Positions 1-9,116 of a stretch of 64,000 bases of DNA are shown one piece after another. Position numbers and translations under genes: made by a program. The notes under the pieces were generated by a model. That model saw only the letters and a program-made list of their open reading frames with translations, was not told where the DNA came from and did not search any database. Numbering within the stretch: the stretch's first letter is position 1; each line of letters begins with the position of its first letter. The stretch comes from Phycisphaeraceae bacterium (GTDB taxonomy: Bacteria > Planctomycetota > Phycisphaerae > Phycisphaerales > UBA1924): contig JAHBWW010000006.1 of the NCBI GenBank assembly GCA_019636795.1, forward strand, positions 272,404 to 336,403, given 5' to 3'.

Positions 1-1387
1 ACGCCAGCGACCGAGCACGCCACAGCAACACACCCGCCCCGCCCCCCGCAACCGCCCCGGTCAGAACACCAACCCAACCACTTCCCATCAGCGACGCGCC
101 AATCGGGAAGACCACACACACAATCACACCCAATCCGAACCACACATTCAGCCCAACCGTCGCCTTTTCTGCAGTGAACTGATCGATCGCCCCACGCGCA
201 GCATCCACCACCGCACGCACGCTGATGATCGCAATCGCTGGATACAGCGGCAGCGTGTAGTGCGGCAACTTCGTCGCCACGCACTCGAACACCAACCACG
301 ATGGCACAATCCACGCGATAAAAAACAACTCCGCATCACGACCAAGCACACGCTCACGCCACCGCGATGGCAGATGCCGCAACCGCCCTTTCAGCCCAAC
401 GTCCTCGCTCGGCGGCAACCTCACCGCCAGCCTCCACGTGCGCCCCAACGCAAGCAGTGTCAACAAACACCCCGGCCAAAGCAGAAACATCAAAACAAAG
501 AGGTGATACCCCGGCGGCCCCCAATGTCCCTCGCGCGACGCGGTACTTCGACCCACAGTCTCGAACAGTGCAATGTCCACCACCTGCCTCAGCCCCACAC
601 GCATCGCCAGCGGCACAACCCATAGCAGAAGCACCAACCCGACTATCCCCATCCCAAGCAACGGCCTCGCACGCAACAACCACCGCCAGTCACGTCCAAC
701 GACAGACATCGCAATCGCAGTCAGTCCCACGATCATCGGTGTCACCGGGCCCTTGCTCAGCACTCCCAATGCAATCGACCCGAACAACCACACGCAACGC
801 CAGAGACTGCCCACTGGCCTGGCGCGAATCTCCCACAGCGCCCAGAGCGCACTCGTCGTCGCCAGCAGCAACAAGTGATCCGCACGCGCCTGCTTTGCTT
901 CCCAGATCATCAACGGGCTCACCGCCAGCACACCCGCAGCCACAAAACCCACCGTCTCGTCAAACGTCCGTGCCCCCAAACGCCACGTCATCAGCACCGC
1001 CAGCACCGCTGCAATCGTCGAAGGAAGGCGATACATCCACAGCGCGTCCGCCTCCGGGCGCCCCCCTGTCCACAACGCTGCCGACGCACTCTGCACCCAG
1101 TACACCAGCGGGGGCTTGCTCAGGCGAAGCGACCCCTGCACCTTGGGCACGACCAACCCCCCATCATGCAACTCCGGGTCGAGTTCATCCGGATGCAGCG
1201 CAATCGCCTCGAACATCTGCCGACTCGCCTGTGCAAATCGAGCCTCATCGCGGTCAACCACCGCAATGGACGCCAGCCCAGGCGCGTACGCTATCACACA
1301 AAGCACAACAAGAATCACACAGCCTCGCCACCCGCCTGATGAGCGGCGAAACAGTTCAACCAGCGGGTTGGAAGCGTCACGATCCAC
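1..1387 (-). CDS. ArnT/PMT-like membrane glycosyltransferase, 3' end cut by window edge
   Basis: This gene is read on the minus strand and runs off the left edge, so about 462 C-terminally truncated residues are visible. The family transfers a sugar from a polyprenyl-phosphate donor to lipid A or protein at the periplasmic face. Seen in order: an N-terminal membrane segment, VVDRDEARFAQ (the acidic catalytic loop of GT39/GT83 enzymes), KPPLVYWVQ, KQARADHLLLLA, ALGVLSKGPV and KLPHYTLPLYP, separated by hydrophobic helices. These are hallmark motifs of ArnT-like proteins. The frame stays open throughout. The start is taken as GTG 1387, with TTG 1396 just upstream as an alternative; a later GTG before the first helix is also possible. 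It diverges from the PAP2 gene with only about 17 bp between them. The acceptor is unknown. Confidence 0.85.
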   Translation of the reverse strand, partial: MDRDASNPLVELFRRSSGGWRGCVILVVLCVIAYAPGLASIAVVDRDEARFAQASRQMFEAIALHPDELDPELHDGGLVVPKVQGSLRLSKPPLVYWVQSASAALWTGGRPEADALWMYRLPSTIAAVLAVLMTWRLGARTFDETVGFVAAGVLAVSPLMIWEAKQARADHLLLLATTSALWALWEIRARPVGSLWRCVWLFGSIALGVLSKGPVTPMIVGLTAIAMSVVGRDWRWLLRARPLLGMGIVGLVLLLWVVPLAMRVGLRQVVDIALFETVGRSTASREGHWGPPGYHLFVLMFLLWPGCLLTLLALGRTWRLAVRLPPSEDVGLKGRLRHLPSRWRERVLGRDAELFFIAWIVPSWLVFECVATKLPHYTLPLYPAIAIISVRAVVDAARGAIDQFTAEKATVGLNVWFGLGVIVCVVFPIGASLMGSGWVGVLTGAVAGGGAGVLLWRARSLA

Positions 1388-1404
1388 GAGGAGCAATCAC
1401 GAAC

Positions 1405-2160
1405 ATGCACGAAACGGACGCCAACGATAGTCGGTTCGCATGGCAGTGGAGTGTTATTCTCCTTGTCGCCGCCGCCATCGCATTTCCATTCGACGCTACG
1501 GTCGCTCGTTGGGCAGGAACTCTCGAAAGCCAACTCGGGGGCGACCTCCTCCGCGAACTCAAAGCACTCCAGCAATTCGGCCAAGGCGCATGGATCCTCA
1601 TCATCGCCATCGCATTCGTCTCGCTCCAGCCCTGGCGCGCACGCCGCCTGCTCGACTTCGCAGCCGCCGTTGGAATGACCAGCCTGATCTCACTCATGCT
1701 CAAAATGCTCATCGGTCGCCCACGTCCGACATTCGACGACCCGCTCGTCATCCTCGGCCCCTTCAGGCGATACCACGTTTCCGACGTCGCAGGACTTCGA
1801 CACGCATGGGAACTCTGGGCACCAATCTCCAGCGATCTCTGGTCGATGCCGTCGAGCCACACTTCGTCGGTCGTTGCAGTTGCCGCATTCGTCATACGCA
1901 TGTGCCCAAGACTCACCGGCCTCATGATCGGACTCGCAGCCATTGTCGCCATCGCCCGGGTCATCCTCGGGGCACACTACCTGTCTGATGTCCTGTTCGG
2001 AGCATCAGTCGGCTGGATGGTCGCAGGCTCAATCCTCCACGTCGATGGCGGAGTTCGCGCTATCGACTGGATCTGGAAACGCTGCGTCAACCGCAACGCA
2101 ACCCCTGCTCTCCCTCGCCTCCTCGCAGCCGAACGCGCCCACAACGTCGCCTCACCATGA
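1405..2160 (+). CDS. PAP2-family membrane phosphatase
   Basis: A 251-residue integral membrane phosphatase, probably acting on a lipid or polyprenyl phosphate or pyrophosphate. The three PAP2 motifs are present: KMLIGRPRP near residue 100, PSSHTSS near 149 with the conserved His, and ARVILGAHYLSD near 182 with the catalytic His and Asp. Hydrophobic helices surround them. The ATG at 1405 is chosen because GAGGAG lies about 11 nt upstream and the homologous region begins there. The frame stays open much further upstream, but that part is the antisense of the glycosyltransferase. The divergent neighbour uses polyprenyl-linked sugars, so recycling of the lipid carrier is a plausible but unproven link. 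Confidence 0.88.
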   Translation: MHETDANDSRFAWQWSVILLVAAAIAFPFDATVARWAGTLESQLGGDLLRELKALQQFGQGAWILIIAIAFVSLQPWRARRLLDFAAAVGMTSLISLMLKMLIGRPRPTFDDPLVILGPFRRYHVSDVAGLRHAWELWAPISSDLWSMPSSHTSSVVAVAAFVIRMCPRLTGLMIGLAAIVAIARVILGAHYLSDVLFGASVGWMVAGSILHVDGGVRAIDWIWKRCVNRNATPALPRLLAAERAHNVASP

Positions 2161-2260
2161 AAGAGCCCTGACCGCCAGAGAGGGGTTGCTCCACCACGCC
2201 CAACCAATCGCAAACTGCGCCCTGCACCCTCTGGCACGCCTAAACTCGTGCCCAGTGCCC

Positions 2261-2347
2261 GGAGAGGTGTCCGAGTGGCTGAAGGAGCAGCACTGGAAAT
2301 GCTGTATACGGGTAACCGTATCGGGGGTTCGAATCCCCCCCTCTCCG
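2261..2347 (+). tRNA. tRNA-Ser (GGA anticodon)
   Basis: The acceptor arm GGAGAGG (2261-2267) pairs with CCTCTCC (2340-2346), with G2347 as discriminator. The anticodon stem CAGCA/TGCTG encloses CTGGAAA, giving anticodon GGA. A long variable arm typical of serine tRNAs follows, and the T-arm GGGGG-TTCGAAT-CCCCC is perfect. CCA is not encoded. Confidence 0.97.
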
Positions 2348-2368
2348 CTTGACTCGTTGGCGTTCGTC

Positions 2369-2992
2369 TCAGAATCGAATATTCCCATCGCCCCGACCAT
2401 AGTGCCTCAAATAGTGCACTACCGTCCGCGCGATCACATCGCATTCGAGATTCACCCGATCCCCTTCCTTCAGCAACCCCAGTGTCGTCGCACGCAGCGT
2501 CACCGGGATCAACGCAACTTCAATCGCCTCAGCCTCCGGGTCCACCCCCGCCAGCGTCAGGCTCACCCCTTCCACCGTCACCGAACCCTTCGGCACCATG
2601 AACGGCATCAAATCCCCCGGCACCTCCAGCCGCACCCGATACTCCCCGCTGTCCACAACCCCGATCACCGACGCCACCCCATCCACATGCCCTTGCACGA
2701 TGTGCCCGCCCATCAGCGAGCTCGCCGTCACTGAACTCTCAAGGTTCACCTCAGCCCCAGGTCCCAGCAACCCAAGCGTCGTCACGCGGAGTGTCTCAGG
2801 CACCACATCAAAATGAAACACATGGCCCGGGCCAAGTTCTGCCAATGTCAGGCATACCCCGTTCACCGCGATCGAATCGCCCGCAGCGGGGACAATGCTC
2901 CACCCGTCACCATCCACCACCAGCCGTGTGGATGAACGCCCCGGACGCGCCTCACGAATGCGCCCTTTATGCTGGATCAGCCCTGTGAACAT
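2369..2992 (-). CDS. ribE: Riboflavin synthase, alpha subunit
   Basis: A 207-residue enzyme that dismutates two 6,7-dimethyl-8-ribityllumazine molecules to riboflavin in the cytoplasm. The protein starts MFTGLIQHKG, the invariant N-terminus of the family. It has the two tandem lumazine-binding barrels, each with a V(N/E)GVxLTL motif (VNGVCLTL in the first, VEGVSLTL in the second), plus GHIVQGHVDG in the linker region. The frame is open further upstream, but the conserved N-terminus fixes the start at 2992. No FMN riboswitch is apparent upstream. Its 5' end faces that of the lipoprotein gene at 3129. Confidence 0.96.
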   Translation of the reverse strand: MFTGLIQHKGRIREARPGRSSTRLVVDGDGWSIVPAAGDSIAVNGVCLTLAELGPGHVFHFDVVPETLRVTTLGLLGPGAEVNLESSVTASSLMGGHIVQGHVDGVASVIGVVDSGEYRVRLEVPGDLMPFMVPKGSVTVEGVSLTLAGVDPEAEAIEVALIPVTLRATTLGLLKEGDRVNLECDVIARTVVHYLRHYGRGDGNIRF

Positions 2993-3128
2993 GCACGAAC
3001 TGTAGGAAGCGGGTCCCTCGGCTTGACCTGATGCCCGCTCGCCCGGATACTCCACTCTCTCGGCGCGGCGCAACGCCCCGCCAGAACCCGCACGCAGGAC
3101 CACGAACCCCTTCGGAGAAGCCCTGAAC

Positions 3129-4322
3129 ATGATTCACAATCTTCCGCTCCGCACACGACTTGTTCACCGTTCCGCGAGCGGTTGCCTCCTTGCAAGCATC
3201 GCATTGCTAGGCCTCGCAGCATGCTCCACCGCTCAGGACCGCCGCGAACCACAAACAAATACCTCGACCACGCCCGCGCAGACCGGGTACGAGATTCGCA
3301 CCGAAACTCAGACCGGCGGCTTCACCATCCGACACGCCGAATGGACCGAACTCGGCTACCGCTGGGACTGGACCGGCTTCCCCGCTGTCCAGCAACGCGA
3401 AGCCGTGCGCTTCGTCGATGTCTATGACGACATTCTCATTGTTCAAGGCTCCTCCAGCGCCATGACCATCATGGAGTCAGTCACCGGACGCAATCGCTGG
3501 GTCGATCGGCCCGCAACCGCCCTCACTCGCTTCGTCGGCAGCGTCCGCGATGGCAACATCCTCTACAACTGCGCAGACGCCGAGGTCTACATCATCGACC
3601 TCTCCAACGGCAACTGGCTCGGACGCCAATCCTTCGAAGAAGTCGTCAACACCAGGCCGCTCTTCGATCGCGGCACGCTCATCTTCGGAACCTCCAAAGG
3701 CAACATCTTCGCACATCGCACCGATTTCGGCGTCCGCTCATGGAAGTACAGCGTCGGCGCTCCCATCGAAGCAGATCTCGCAATGGTTCAGGGATTCATC
3801 GCCGCGATCGGACAAAACGGTCAGGTCCTCTTCGTCGATCCACACACCGCAGGCGGATTCGGTCGGCCCGGCACCGGCGGACGCATGGCGACCAACCCCA
3901 TCACCGACGGCTCTCTGCTCTTCGCCGCCTGCACCGATCAGTCCCTCTACGCCTTCACTCCAGGATTCGACAAACACGCTTGGCGCTATCGCACCAATGA
4001 AGCCCTCATGATTCAGCCCACCTACCACAACGGCGTCGTCTATCTCACCGTGCCCGGCACCGGCCTTGTCGCGCTCGACGCAGCAACCGGCAGCGAACGC
4101 TGGATCGGCTCCGACGCCGGAGGCGAAGTCATCGCCATGCGCGCAGGCTCGCTCATCGTCTGGGATGGCAGATCCGTCAAGTCCGTCGATCCAACCAACG
4201 GCGACGTCATATCAACCTGCCCCGCCCCCGGTATTTCACTCGTCAAGGCCAATCGATTCGACGAAGGCAGCCTCTTCGCACTCACCCGAAACAACGCCAT
4301 CATCCGCTTTTCCCCTCGCTGA
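3129..4322 (+). CDS. PQQ-like beta-propeller lipoprotein
   Basis: A 397-residue predicted lipoprotein. A basic N-terminus and hydrophobic stretch end in the lipobox LGLAAC at about residue 32, so it should be anchored in an envelope membrane. The rest consists of repeating blades of the type YAFTPGFDKHAWRY and LVALDAATGSERW, the PQQ-like or BamB-like propeller pattern. No quinoprotein catalytic residues are obvious, so a scaffolding role is more likely than a dehydrogenase. GGAGAAG lies just upstream of the ATG. purH follows after 14 nt in the same direction. Function beyond the fold is not known. Confidence 0.8.
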   Translation: MIHNLPLRTRLVHRSASGCLLASIALLGLAACSTAQDRREPQTNTSTTPAQTGYEIRTETQTGGFTIRHAEWTELGYRWDWTGFPAVQQREAVRFVDVYDDILIVQGSSSAMTIMESVTGRNRWVDRPATALTRFVGSVRDGNILYNCADAEVYIIDLSNGNWLGRQSFEEVVNTRPLFDRGTLIFGTSKGNIFAHRTDFGVRSWKYSVGAPIEADLAMVQGFIAAIGQNGQVLFVDPHTAGGFGRPGTGGRMATNPITDGSLLFAACTDQSLYAFTPGFDKHAWRYRTNEALMIQPTYHNGVVYLTVPGTGLVALDAATGSERWIGSDAGGEVIAMRAGSLIVWDGRSVKSVDPTNGDVISTCPAPGISLVKANRFDEGSLFALTRNNAIIRFSPR

Positions 4323-4336
4323 TCCCGGTCTGAATC

Positions 4337-5929
4337 ATGCCTGATCGCGTCCGGATCTGCCGCGCCCTCCTCTCTGTCAGCGACAAGACGGATCTTGTCC
4401 CCTTCGCCTCCGCACTCGCATCGATGGGCGTCGAACTCATCTCCACCGGCGGCACCGCCCGCACGCTGGCCGACGCCGGGCTCACTGTCACACCCATCGA
4501 AGCCGTCACCGGCCTGCCCGAAATGCTCGACGGCCGCGTCAAAACCCTCCACCCGGCCGTCCACGGCGCACTCCTCGCACGCCGCGACCTCCCCGCGCAC
4601 ATGCACGCACTCGAGTCCCATGGCTTCAAACCAATCGACCTCGTCTGCGTCAACCTCTACCCCTTCGAACAAACCACCAGCCACGCAGACACCACCTTCG
4701 ACGAAGCGATCGAAAACATCGACATCGGTGGCCCCAGCATGATCCGCAGTGCCGCCAAGAACTCCTCCTCCGTCGCCGTCGTCACGGCACCTCCCCAGTA
4801 CGACCGCGTCATCTCCGAGTTGCGAGCAAACGATGGGTGCATCACACATCGAATGCGCGCCGAACTCGCAGCCGCCGCCTTCGCCCGCACCAGCGCCTAC
4901 GACGCCGCCATCAGCGCCTACCTCAGCCGCGCCGCCCCCGCACCATTCCCCGCAACCCTTCGCCTCACCTGCTCCAAGGTCGATGACCTGCGCTACGGCG
5001 AAAACCCGCACCAGTCCGCCGCCCTCTACCGCGATTCAACCTCCACCGGACCCACCATCGTCAACGCTCGCCAACTCGGCGGCAAGCAACTCTCGTACAA
5101 CAACATGCTCGACGCCGCCGCCGCGCTCGAACTGGTCAAAGACTTCGCTCGTCTCGATCCCGCTCGCCCGGGCGCATGCGTCGTCAAGCACACCAACCCC
5201 TGCGGAGCGTCGATCGCCGATTCCAACGTCGCCGCAATCGAACAGGCCATCAAGGGCGACCCCATCGCCGCCTATGGCGGAATCCTCGCGATCAACCGCC
5301 CCCTCCTCGCCGACGACGCCCACGCAATCACCACCGGCGGCGCATTCTTCGAAGTTGTCGTTGCCCCCGAGTGCTCTCCAGACGCCGCATCCATCCTCCT
5401 CAATCGCTGGGCCAACGTCCGCGTTCTCGCCGTAGGACAAACCGCGCCATCGCAGCATCGCAAACTCGAATACCGCTCCATCCCCGGCGGCCTGCTCGTG
5501 CAGGATCGCGACATCCTCCCCATCTCCACCGGCGCCTGGGTTCACCGCGCCGGCCCTCCACCAGGCGATGCCGATCTCCAGCTCGGTGCCTTTCTCGTCT
5601 CCTGCGTGCGGGCTCTTTCCAGCAACGCTGTCGTCCTCGGCGGCTACGACGCCCAAGGCGTCCGCATCTTCGGGTCCGGGTCCGGTCAAATGGACCGCGT
5701 CAACGCATGCCGCATCGCCATTGCCAAGGCCGACATGCTCGCCTCCGGATCAATCGCCGTCAGCGAAGCCTTCTTCCCCTTCCCCGACGGCCCAGCCCTC
5801 CTCATCGAGGCCGGTATTCGGACCATCATCCACCCCGGCGGGTCAAAACGCGACGAAGAAACCTTCGCCCTCTGCCAGGCCAAGGGCGTCACCTGCATCA
5901 CCACCGGCCAGCGGCACTTCCGCCACTGA
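4337..5929 (+). CDS. purH: Bifunctional AICAR transformylase / IMP cyclohydrolase
   Basis: A 530-residue cytoplasmic enzyme for the last two steps of IMP synthesis. The N-terminal MGS-like cyclohydrolase domain shows ALLSVSDKTDL, STGGTA, TGLPEMLDGRVKTLHP and VNLYPFEQT. The AICAR transformylase domain carries DLRYGENPHQ, QLGGKQLSYNN, VVKHTNPCGAS (with the catalytic Lys-His) and FPFPDGP. The length is normal for the family and the frame is intact. It lies 14 nt after the lipoprotein gene and may be co-transcribed, although the functions are unrelated. Confidence 0.97.
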   Translation: MPDRVRICRALLSVSDKTDLVPFASALASMGVELISTGGTARTLADAGLTVTPIEAVTGLPEMLDGRVKTLHPAVHGALLARRDLPAHMHALESHGFKPIDLVCVNLYPFEQTTSHADTTFDEAIENIDIGGPSMIRSAAKNSSSVAVVTAPPQYDRVISELRANDGCITHRMRAELAAAAFARTSAYDAAISAYLSRAAPAPFPATLRLTCSKVDDLRYGENPHQSAALYRDSTSTGPTIVNARQLGGKQLSYNNMLDAAAALELVKDFARLDPARPGACVVKHTNPCGASIADSNVAAIEQAIKGDPIAAYGGILAINRPLLADDAHAITTGGAFFEVVVAPECSPDAASILLNRWANVRVLAVGQTAPSQHRKLEYRSIPGGLLVQDRDILPISTGAWVHRAGPPPGDADLQLGAFLVSCVRALSSNAVVLGGYDAQGVRIFGSGSGQMDRVNACRIAIAKADMLASGSIAVSEAFFPFPDGPALLIEAGIRTIIHPGGSKRDEETFALCQAKGVTCITTGQRHFRH

Positions 5930-6057
5930 CCCCCGCCCGCGCAAGCCCCCTAACCCCCCTCCAAAGCCCCTTTCTTGGGCTAATAGTGTGGATTCTTTGA
6001 GATCTTGGCGCAAACTGTTGAAAAGTTCGGGAAAACTCCGTACAACATGTCATCCGT

Positions 6058-6771
6058 TTGGAGTGTCCAGTGCCAAAGACGCGCAGGATCCAGAACTCGG
6101 GCAAGGATGCCCCCCCGTTCGACGCCGAGGTCGTCGCCCTCGATTCCCTCGGCGATCATGGCCTCGACGCCAAAGTCCTCGTTCTCAACAAGGTCTACGT
6201 CGCTCTCCGCGTCATTTCCGCACGCCGAGCCTTCGCTCTCCTCTCCCGCGACGCAGCCGAAATCATCCACATCGAACAAGGCCACTACGTCAACTACGAC
6301 TTCTCCTCGTGGATCGAAATCTCCGAATTGCAGCGACAGTTCGAACCCGACGCCCACGACTGGGTCCGCACTGTTCGCATGCACATCGCCGTCCCTCGAG
6401 TCATTCGGCTCTTCGGCTACGACCGCGTCCCCGCCGAAGCCGTAAAACTCAACCGCCGAAACCTCTTCGCACGCGACCGCAACCACTGCCAATACTGTGG
6501 CCACTTCTTCCCGACCAACGAACTCTCGATCGACCACGTCACACCTCGCGCCCAAGGCGGGCCCGACACATGGGACAATCTCGTCTGCGCATGCCTCCGC
6601 TGCAACTCACGCAAAGGCGGCCGCACCCCCGAGCAGGCCAACATGAAACTCGTCCGCAAACCCGTACGCCCCCGACGCAACCCCATGATCTCCCTGCGCC
6701 TCGGTGCCGACAAATACGCCTCATGGAAAGCCTTCCTCGATGAGGCATACTGGTCCGTCGAGCTCAAGTAG
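6058..6771 (+). CDS. HNH endonuclease family protein
   Basis: About 237 residues. An N-terminal region with FDAEVVALDS and VYVALRVISARRAFALL precedes an HNH nuclease domain: CQYCG, the IDHVTPRAQGG core with its catalytic His, WDNLVCACLRCNSRKGGRT with the second Cys pair, then a basic tail. The two CxxC pairs should bind structural zinc. This is a widely conserved free-standing HNH type without an attached methyltransferase or intron, and its biological role is unknown. The start is uncertain: TTG 6058 gives the longest form and GTG 6070 is an alternative; neither has a strong ribosome site. Confidence 0.85.
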   Translation: MECPVPKTRRIQNSGKDAPPFDAEVVALDSLGDHGLDAKVLVLNKVYVALRVISARRAFALLSRDAAEIIHIEQGHYVNYDFSSWIEISELQRQFEPDAHDWVRTVRMHIAVPRVIRLFGYDRVPAEAVKLNRRNLFARDRNHCQYCGHFFPTNELSIDHVTPRAQGGPDTWDNLVCACLRCNSRKGGRTPEQANMKLVRKPVRPRRNPMISLRLGADKYASWKAFLDEAYWSVELK

Positions 6772-6875
6772 CACACGGTTGCAGTCTCACCATCCGGAAA
6801 CCGCCGCCCGGCCAACCTACGGTATGCTTTGACGCGGCTCTCACGGACCGGGAGCCCCACGACGGAGACTTTTCC

Positions 6876-7136
6876 TTGCCTCACATCATCACCGAACCAT
6901 GCCTCGGAACCAAGGACACCAGTTGCGTAGACGTCTGCCCGGTCGATTGCATTCATCCGACCAAAGACGAGCCCGACTTCGAAACCGCAGACCAGTTGTT
7001 CATCGATCCAGACACCTGCATCGACTGTGGCCTCTGCGTCGACGAATGCCCCGTGCAGGCGATCTATCAGGACGAAGACCTCCCCGACGAATACGCAAAG
7101 TACGTCCAGATCAATCTCGACTACTACAAAAAATAA
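6876..7136 (+). CDS. Ferredoxin (7Fe or 2[4Fe-4S] type)
   Basis: An 86-residue soluble electron carrier. The first cluster motif is CLGTKDTSCVDVCPVDCIH and the second is CIDCGLCVDECPVQAI. The first Cys of the N-terminal motif is widely spaced, as in FdxA-type 3Fe-4S/4Fe-4S ferredoxins. The acidic C-terminal tail is normal for the group. Translation begins at TTG 6876, with GGAG about 10 nt upstream; no ATG is available before the first cluster. The downstream 110-bp palindromic repeats probably end the transcript. Confidence 0.93.
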   Translation: MPHIITEPCLGTKDTSCVDVCPVDCIHPTKDEPDFETADQLFIDPDTCIDCGLCVDECPVQAIYQDEDLPDEYAKYVQINLDYYKK

Positions 7137-7160
7137 CACAACACACTCTGCGGACGCAAT

Positions 7161-7505
7161 ACCTTCGAGTACCTGGTCATAGGACGCCGGACCTTCGAGC
7201 ACCTGGTTTTATGACGCCGGATCTTCGGGCGCACAAAAACCTTAGACCTTCAGCAAACGTCCATGCCCGAAGATCCGGGTTCCCCTCACTGCGCACGCCA
7301 AACCTTCGAGCACCTGGTTTTATGACGCCGGATCTTCGGGCGCACAAAAACCTCAGGCCTTCAGCAAACATCCATGCCCGAAGATCCGGGTTCCATCACT
7401 GCGCACGCCAAACCTTCGAGCACCTGGTTTTATGACGCCGGATCTTCGGGCGCACAAAAACCTCAGACCTTCAGCAAACGTCCAAGCCCGAAGATCCGGG
7501 TTCCC
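7161..7505. repeat. Three tandem ~110-bp repeats, each containing a 14-bp stem palindrome
   Basis: Copies begin at 7191, 7302 and 7412, each at the sequence ACCTTCGAGCACCTGG, with a degenerate 30-bp partial copy at 7161. Each copy holds CCGGATCTTCGGGC and, about 34 nt later, its exact reverse complement GCCCGAAGATCCGG (7217-7230 and 7265-7278 in the first copy). The block fills the space between the convergent ferredoxin gene and the gene ending at 7506, so it could end transcription from both sides. The same palindrome recurs at 12583-12644. Confidence 0.9.
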
Positions 7506-7988
7506 TCACGCCGCGTCACCGAACTCCGCCTCCAGAGCATCGATCGCGTCCATCTGCTCGGCTCGCTTGGCCCGCTCTGCCCACCGGTCCGGTCGCACGT
7601 TCGAAGGCGAATTCGCCGCCTCGCGCCAATCCTCAGCCCGCGTCAGGTTCAACTCGCTCGCCATCGTCTTGCGATACCCCAACAGACGGATCACCTCCAG
7701 CACGTCCGTCCACGCCGGGAACGGCTTGCCATTGGCCCTCTTGAACTCATCAATGGCCATCAAAAACAAAAACTGCTCGGGCGTCATCTCGCCCTCTTCA
7801 GCCGCTCGCGTGAAATCGCTCCGCCGCCGCCCAGGACCACGCCGCCGCTCAAGCCCGCTCGACGCACCACCCCCCGGCATCCGACGGCGATCTAGCCCCA
7901 ACCGTCTGTCCACGACGCCGCCACCCGGCATCGGGGTTTCGTCGGGCGACTGAGGAACCTGCGGCGAACCAGACTTCGAATCGGACAT
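7506..7988 (-). CDS. Hypothetical protein with Gly/Arg/Pro-rich N-terminal half
   Basis: A 160-residue predicted cytoplasmic protein. The first 65 residues are low complexity: Ser/Pro, then GGG and RRR clusters such as DRRRMPGGG and RRRGPGRRRS. The second half is helical (TPEQFLFLMAIDEFKRANGK, LEVIRLLGYRKT, AERAKRAEQMDAI). I do not recognise a family. The start MSDSKSGS at 7988 is preferred, although the frame extends to 8054. The basic, disordered N-terminus could bind nucleic acid, but this is only inference. Confidence 0.7.
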   Translation of the reverse strand: MSDSKSGSPQVPQSPDETPMPGGGVVDRRLGLDRRRMPGGGASSGLERRRGPGRRRSDFTRAAEEGEMTPEQFLFLMAIDEFKRANGKPFPAWTDVLEVIRLLGYRKTMASELNLTRAEDWREAANSPSNVRPDRWAERAKRAEQMDAIDALEAEFGDAA

Positions 7989-8050
7989 GAGCGCACACTC
8001 CGCTTGAGGTGGGTGGTTATCCGCCCCAAGGCCGGAACATTCACCCACGC

Positions 8051-8314
8051 TCAAAGGTCATCGTCGTCATCCGACCCGCCGTCCAGTTCCTCGTCGAGTT
8101 CTTCTTCCTCGAAGTCATCCTCGAACTCGTCACCCTCAATTTCGTCATCTTCCTCGTCATCGTCATAGAAGTCATCTTCGTCATCGTCGAACGGGTCGTC
8201 TTCGTCCTCTCGACCCATCACGACCGTGAGCGAAGATGCCCCAGACTCCATCTCCCACCATTTCGAAGACATGTCCATCGTTTTGCTTGCATCCATCAAG
8301 AGTGGGTTCGCCAT
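8051..8314 (-). CDS. Small protein with a long Asp/Glu-rich tail
   Basis: An 87-residue protein. The first 35 residues are ordinary (MANPLLMDASKTMDMSSKWW...) and the last 50 are almost all Asp and Glu. The start at 8314 is supported by an AGGAGG ribosome site directly upstream; a longer reading to 8392 lacks one. It is transcribed toward the Arg-rich protein gene that follows on the same strand. The opposite charge of the two neighbours is notable. No family recognised. Confidence 0.75.
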   Translation of the reverse strand: MANPLLMDASKTMDMSSKWWEMESGASSLTVVMGREDEDDPFDDDEDDFYDDDEEDDEIEGDEFEDDFEEEELDEELDGGSDDDDDL

Positions 8315-8522
8315 GATCAGCGCCTCCTGTTGCCAATAATCCCCGGCTCGCTGCCGGATTTCTCTTCGTGAACGGGGACCAGTGTAGTCCAATCAACCCC
8401 GTCAGGTCCGTAGACTACCCGCGTCCGCCCCGCTGTCAAATCCACTTTGCCCAGATCTGTCCACTTTCTGCATCGCCAAGGCGTAGACTGCCCCTCCATC
8501 ATCCCTCCCAGAGAAGACCAGC

Positions 8523-9116
8523 ATGACTCCCGGACCAACGCAAAAAATCGACATTCCCGCAGGAATTCTTGCGTTCATCTTCCCCGGAGCAGGCCACATC
8601 CTGCGACGAGAATTCCGCCGCGGGGTACTCGCATCAGTCGGTGTCCTCGGACTCTTCTTCTATGGCCTGTTTATGGGGGGGATCGACGTCATCGACCGCA
8701 AAGAAGACAAATGGTGGTTCTATGGCCAGGCAGTCGTCGGCCCGATCGCCTTCGGCACCAACGCCCTCCACCAGTCCGCATTCAAGGCCTACGAAGTCCC
8801 TGAATACCTCCTCCTCCCGGGCAGCGCCATCGAGGAACACCGCTTCGTCCAGTTTCCACACCGCTCCCTCAACCCCGGCGAGGCACGCCGCGTGACTTCC
8901 ATCACCATCCGGTCGTCCACAGGCCAGAACCTCCCACGCGAAATCCCCGTCATCGTCCCCGCCGAAGACGGTGACGAAAGACCCAACATCAAATCCCTCG
9001 GCACCTTAAACGAACTCGGAATGCTCTCGGCCACCATCGCCGGCATGCTCAACTTCATCATCATCCTCGACGCGCTCTTCCCAGGACGCCTCAAGCCGGA
9101 GGGCGCAAAACAATGA
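8523..9116 (+). CDS. Membrane protein, DUF6677-like
   Basis: A 197-residue membrane protein. The segment GILAFIFPGAGHILRREFRRGVL near the N-terminus resembles planctomycete DUF6677 proteins. It has about three hydrophobic stretches (residues about 12-55, 75-90 and 165-185), with a soluble middle part. The 3' end overlaps the next gene by four bases (ATGA), so the two are probably translationally coupled. Function unknown. Confidence 0.8.
   Translation: MTPGPTQKIDIPAGILAFIFPGAGHILRREFRRGVLASVGVLGLFFYGLFMGGIDVIDRKEDKWWFYGQAVVGPIAFGTNALHQSAFKAYEVPEYLLLPGSAIEEHRFVQFPHRSLNPGEARRVTSITIRSSTGQNLPREIPVIVPAEDGDERPNIKSLGTLNELGMLSATIAGMLNFIIILDALFPGRLKPEGAKQ

Noticed and set aside
367..1404. Long plus-strand open frame upstream of the PAP2 domain
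   Set aside because: Low-complexity Ser/Pro/Ala reading; the opposite strand encodes a clear ArnT-like glycosyltransferase, so this is its antisense shadow.
7177..7371. Repeat-encoded minus-strand peptide
   Set aside because: It is simply the translation of the tandem palindromic repeats and lacks any start signal.
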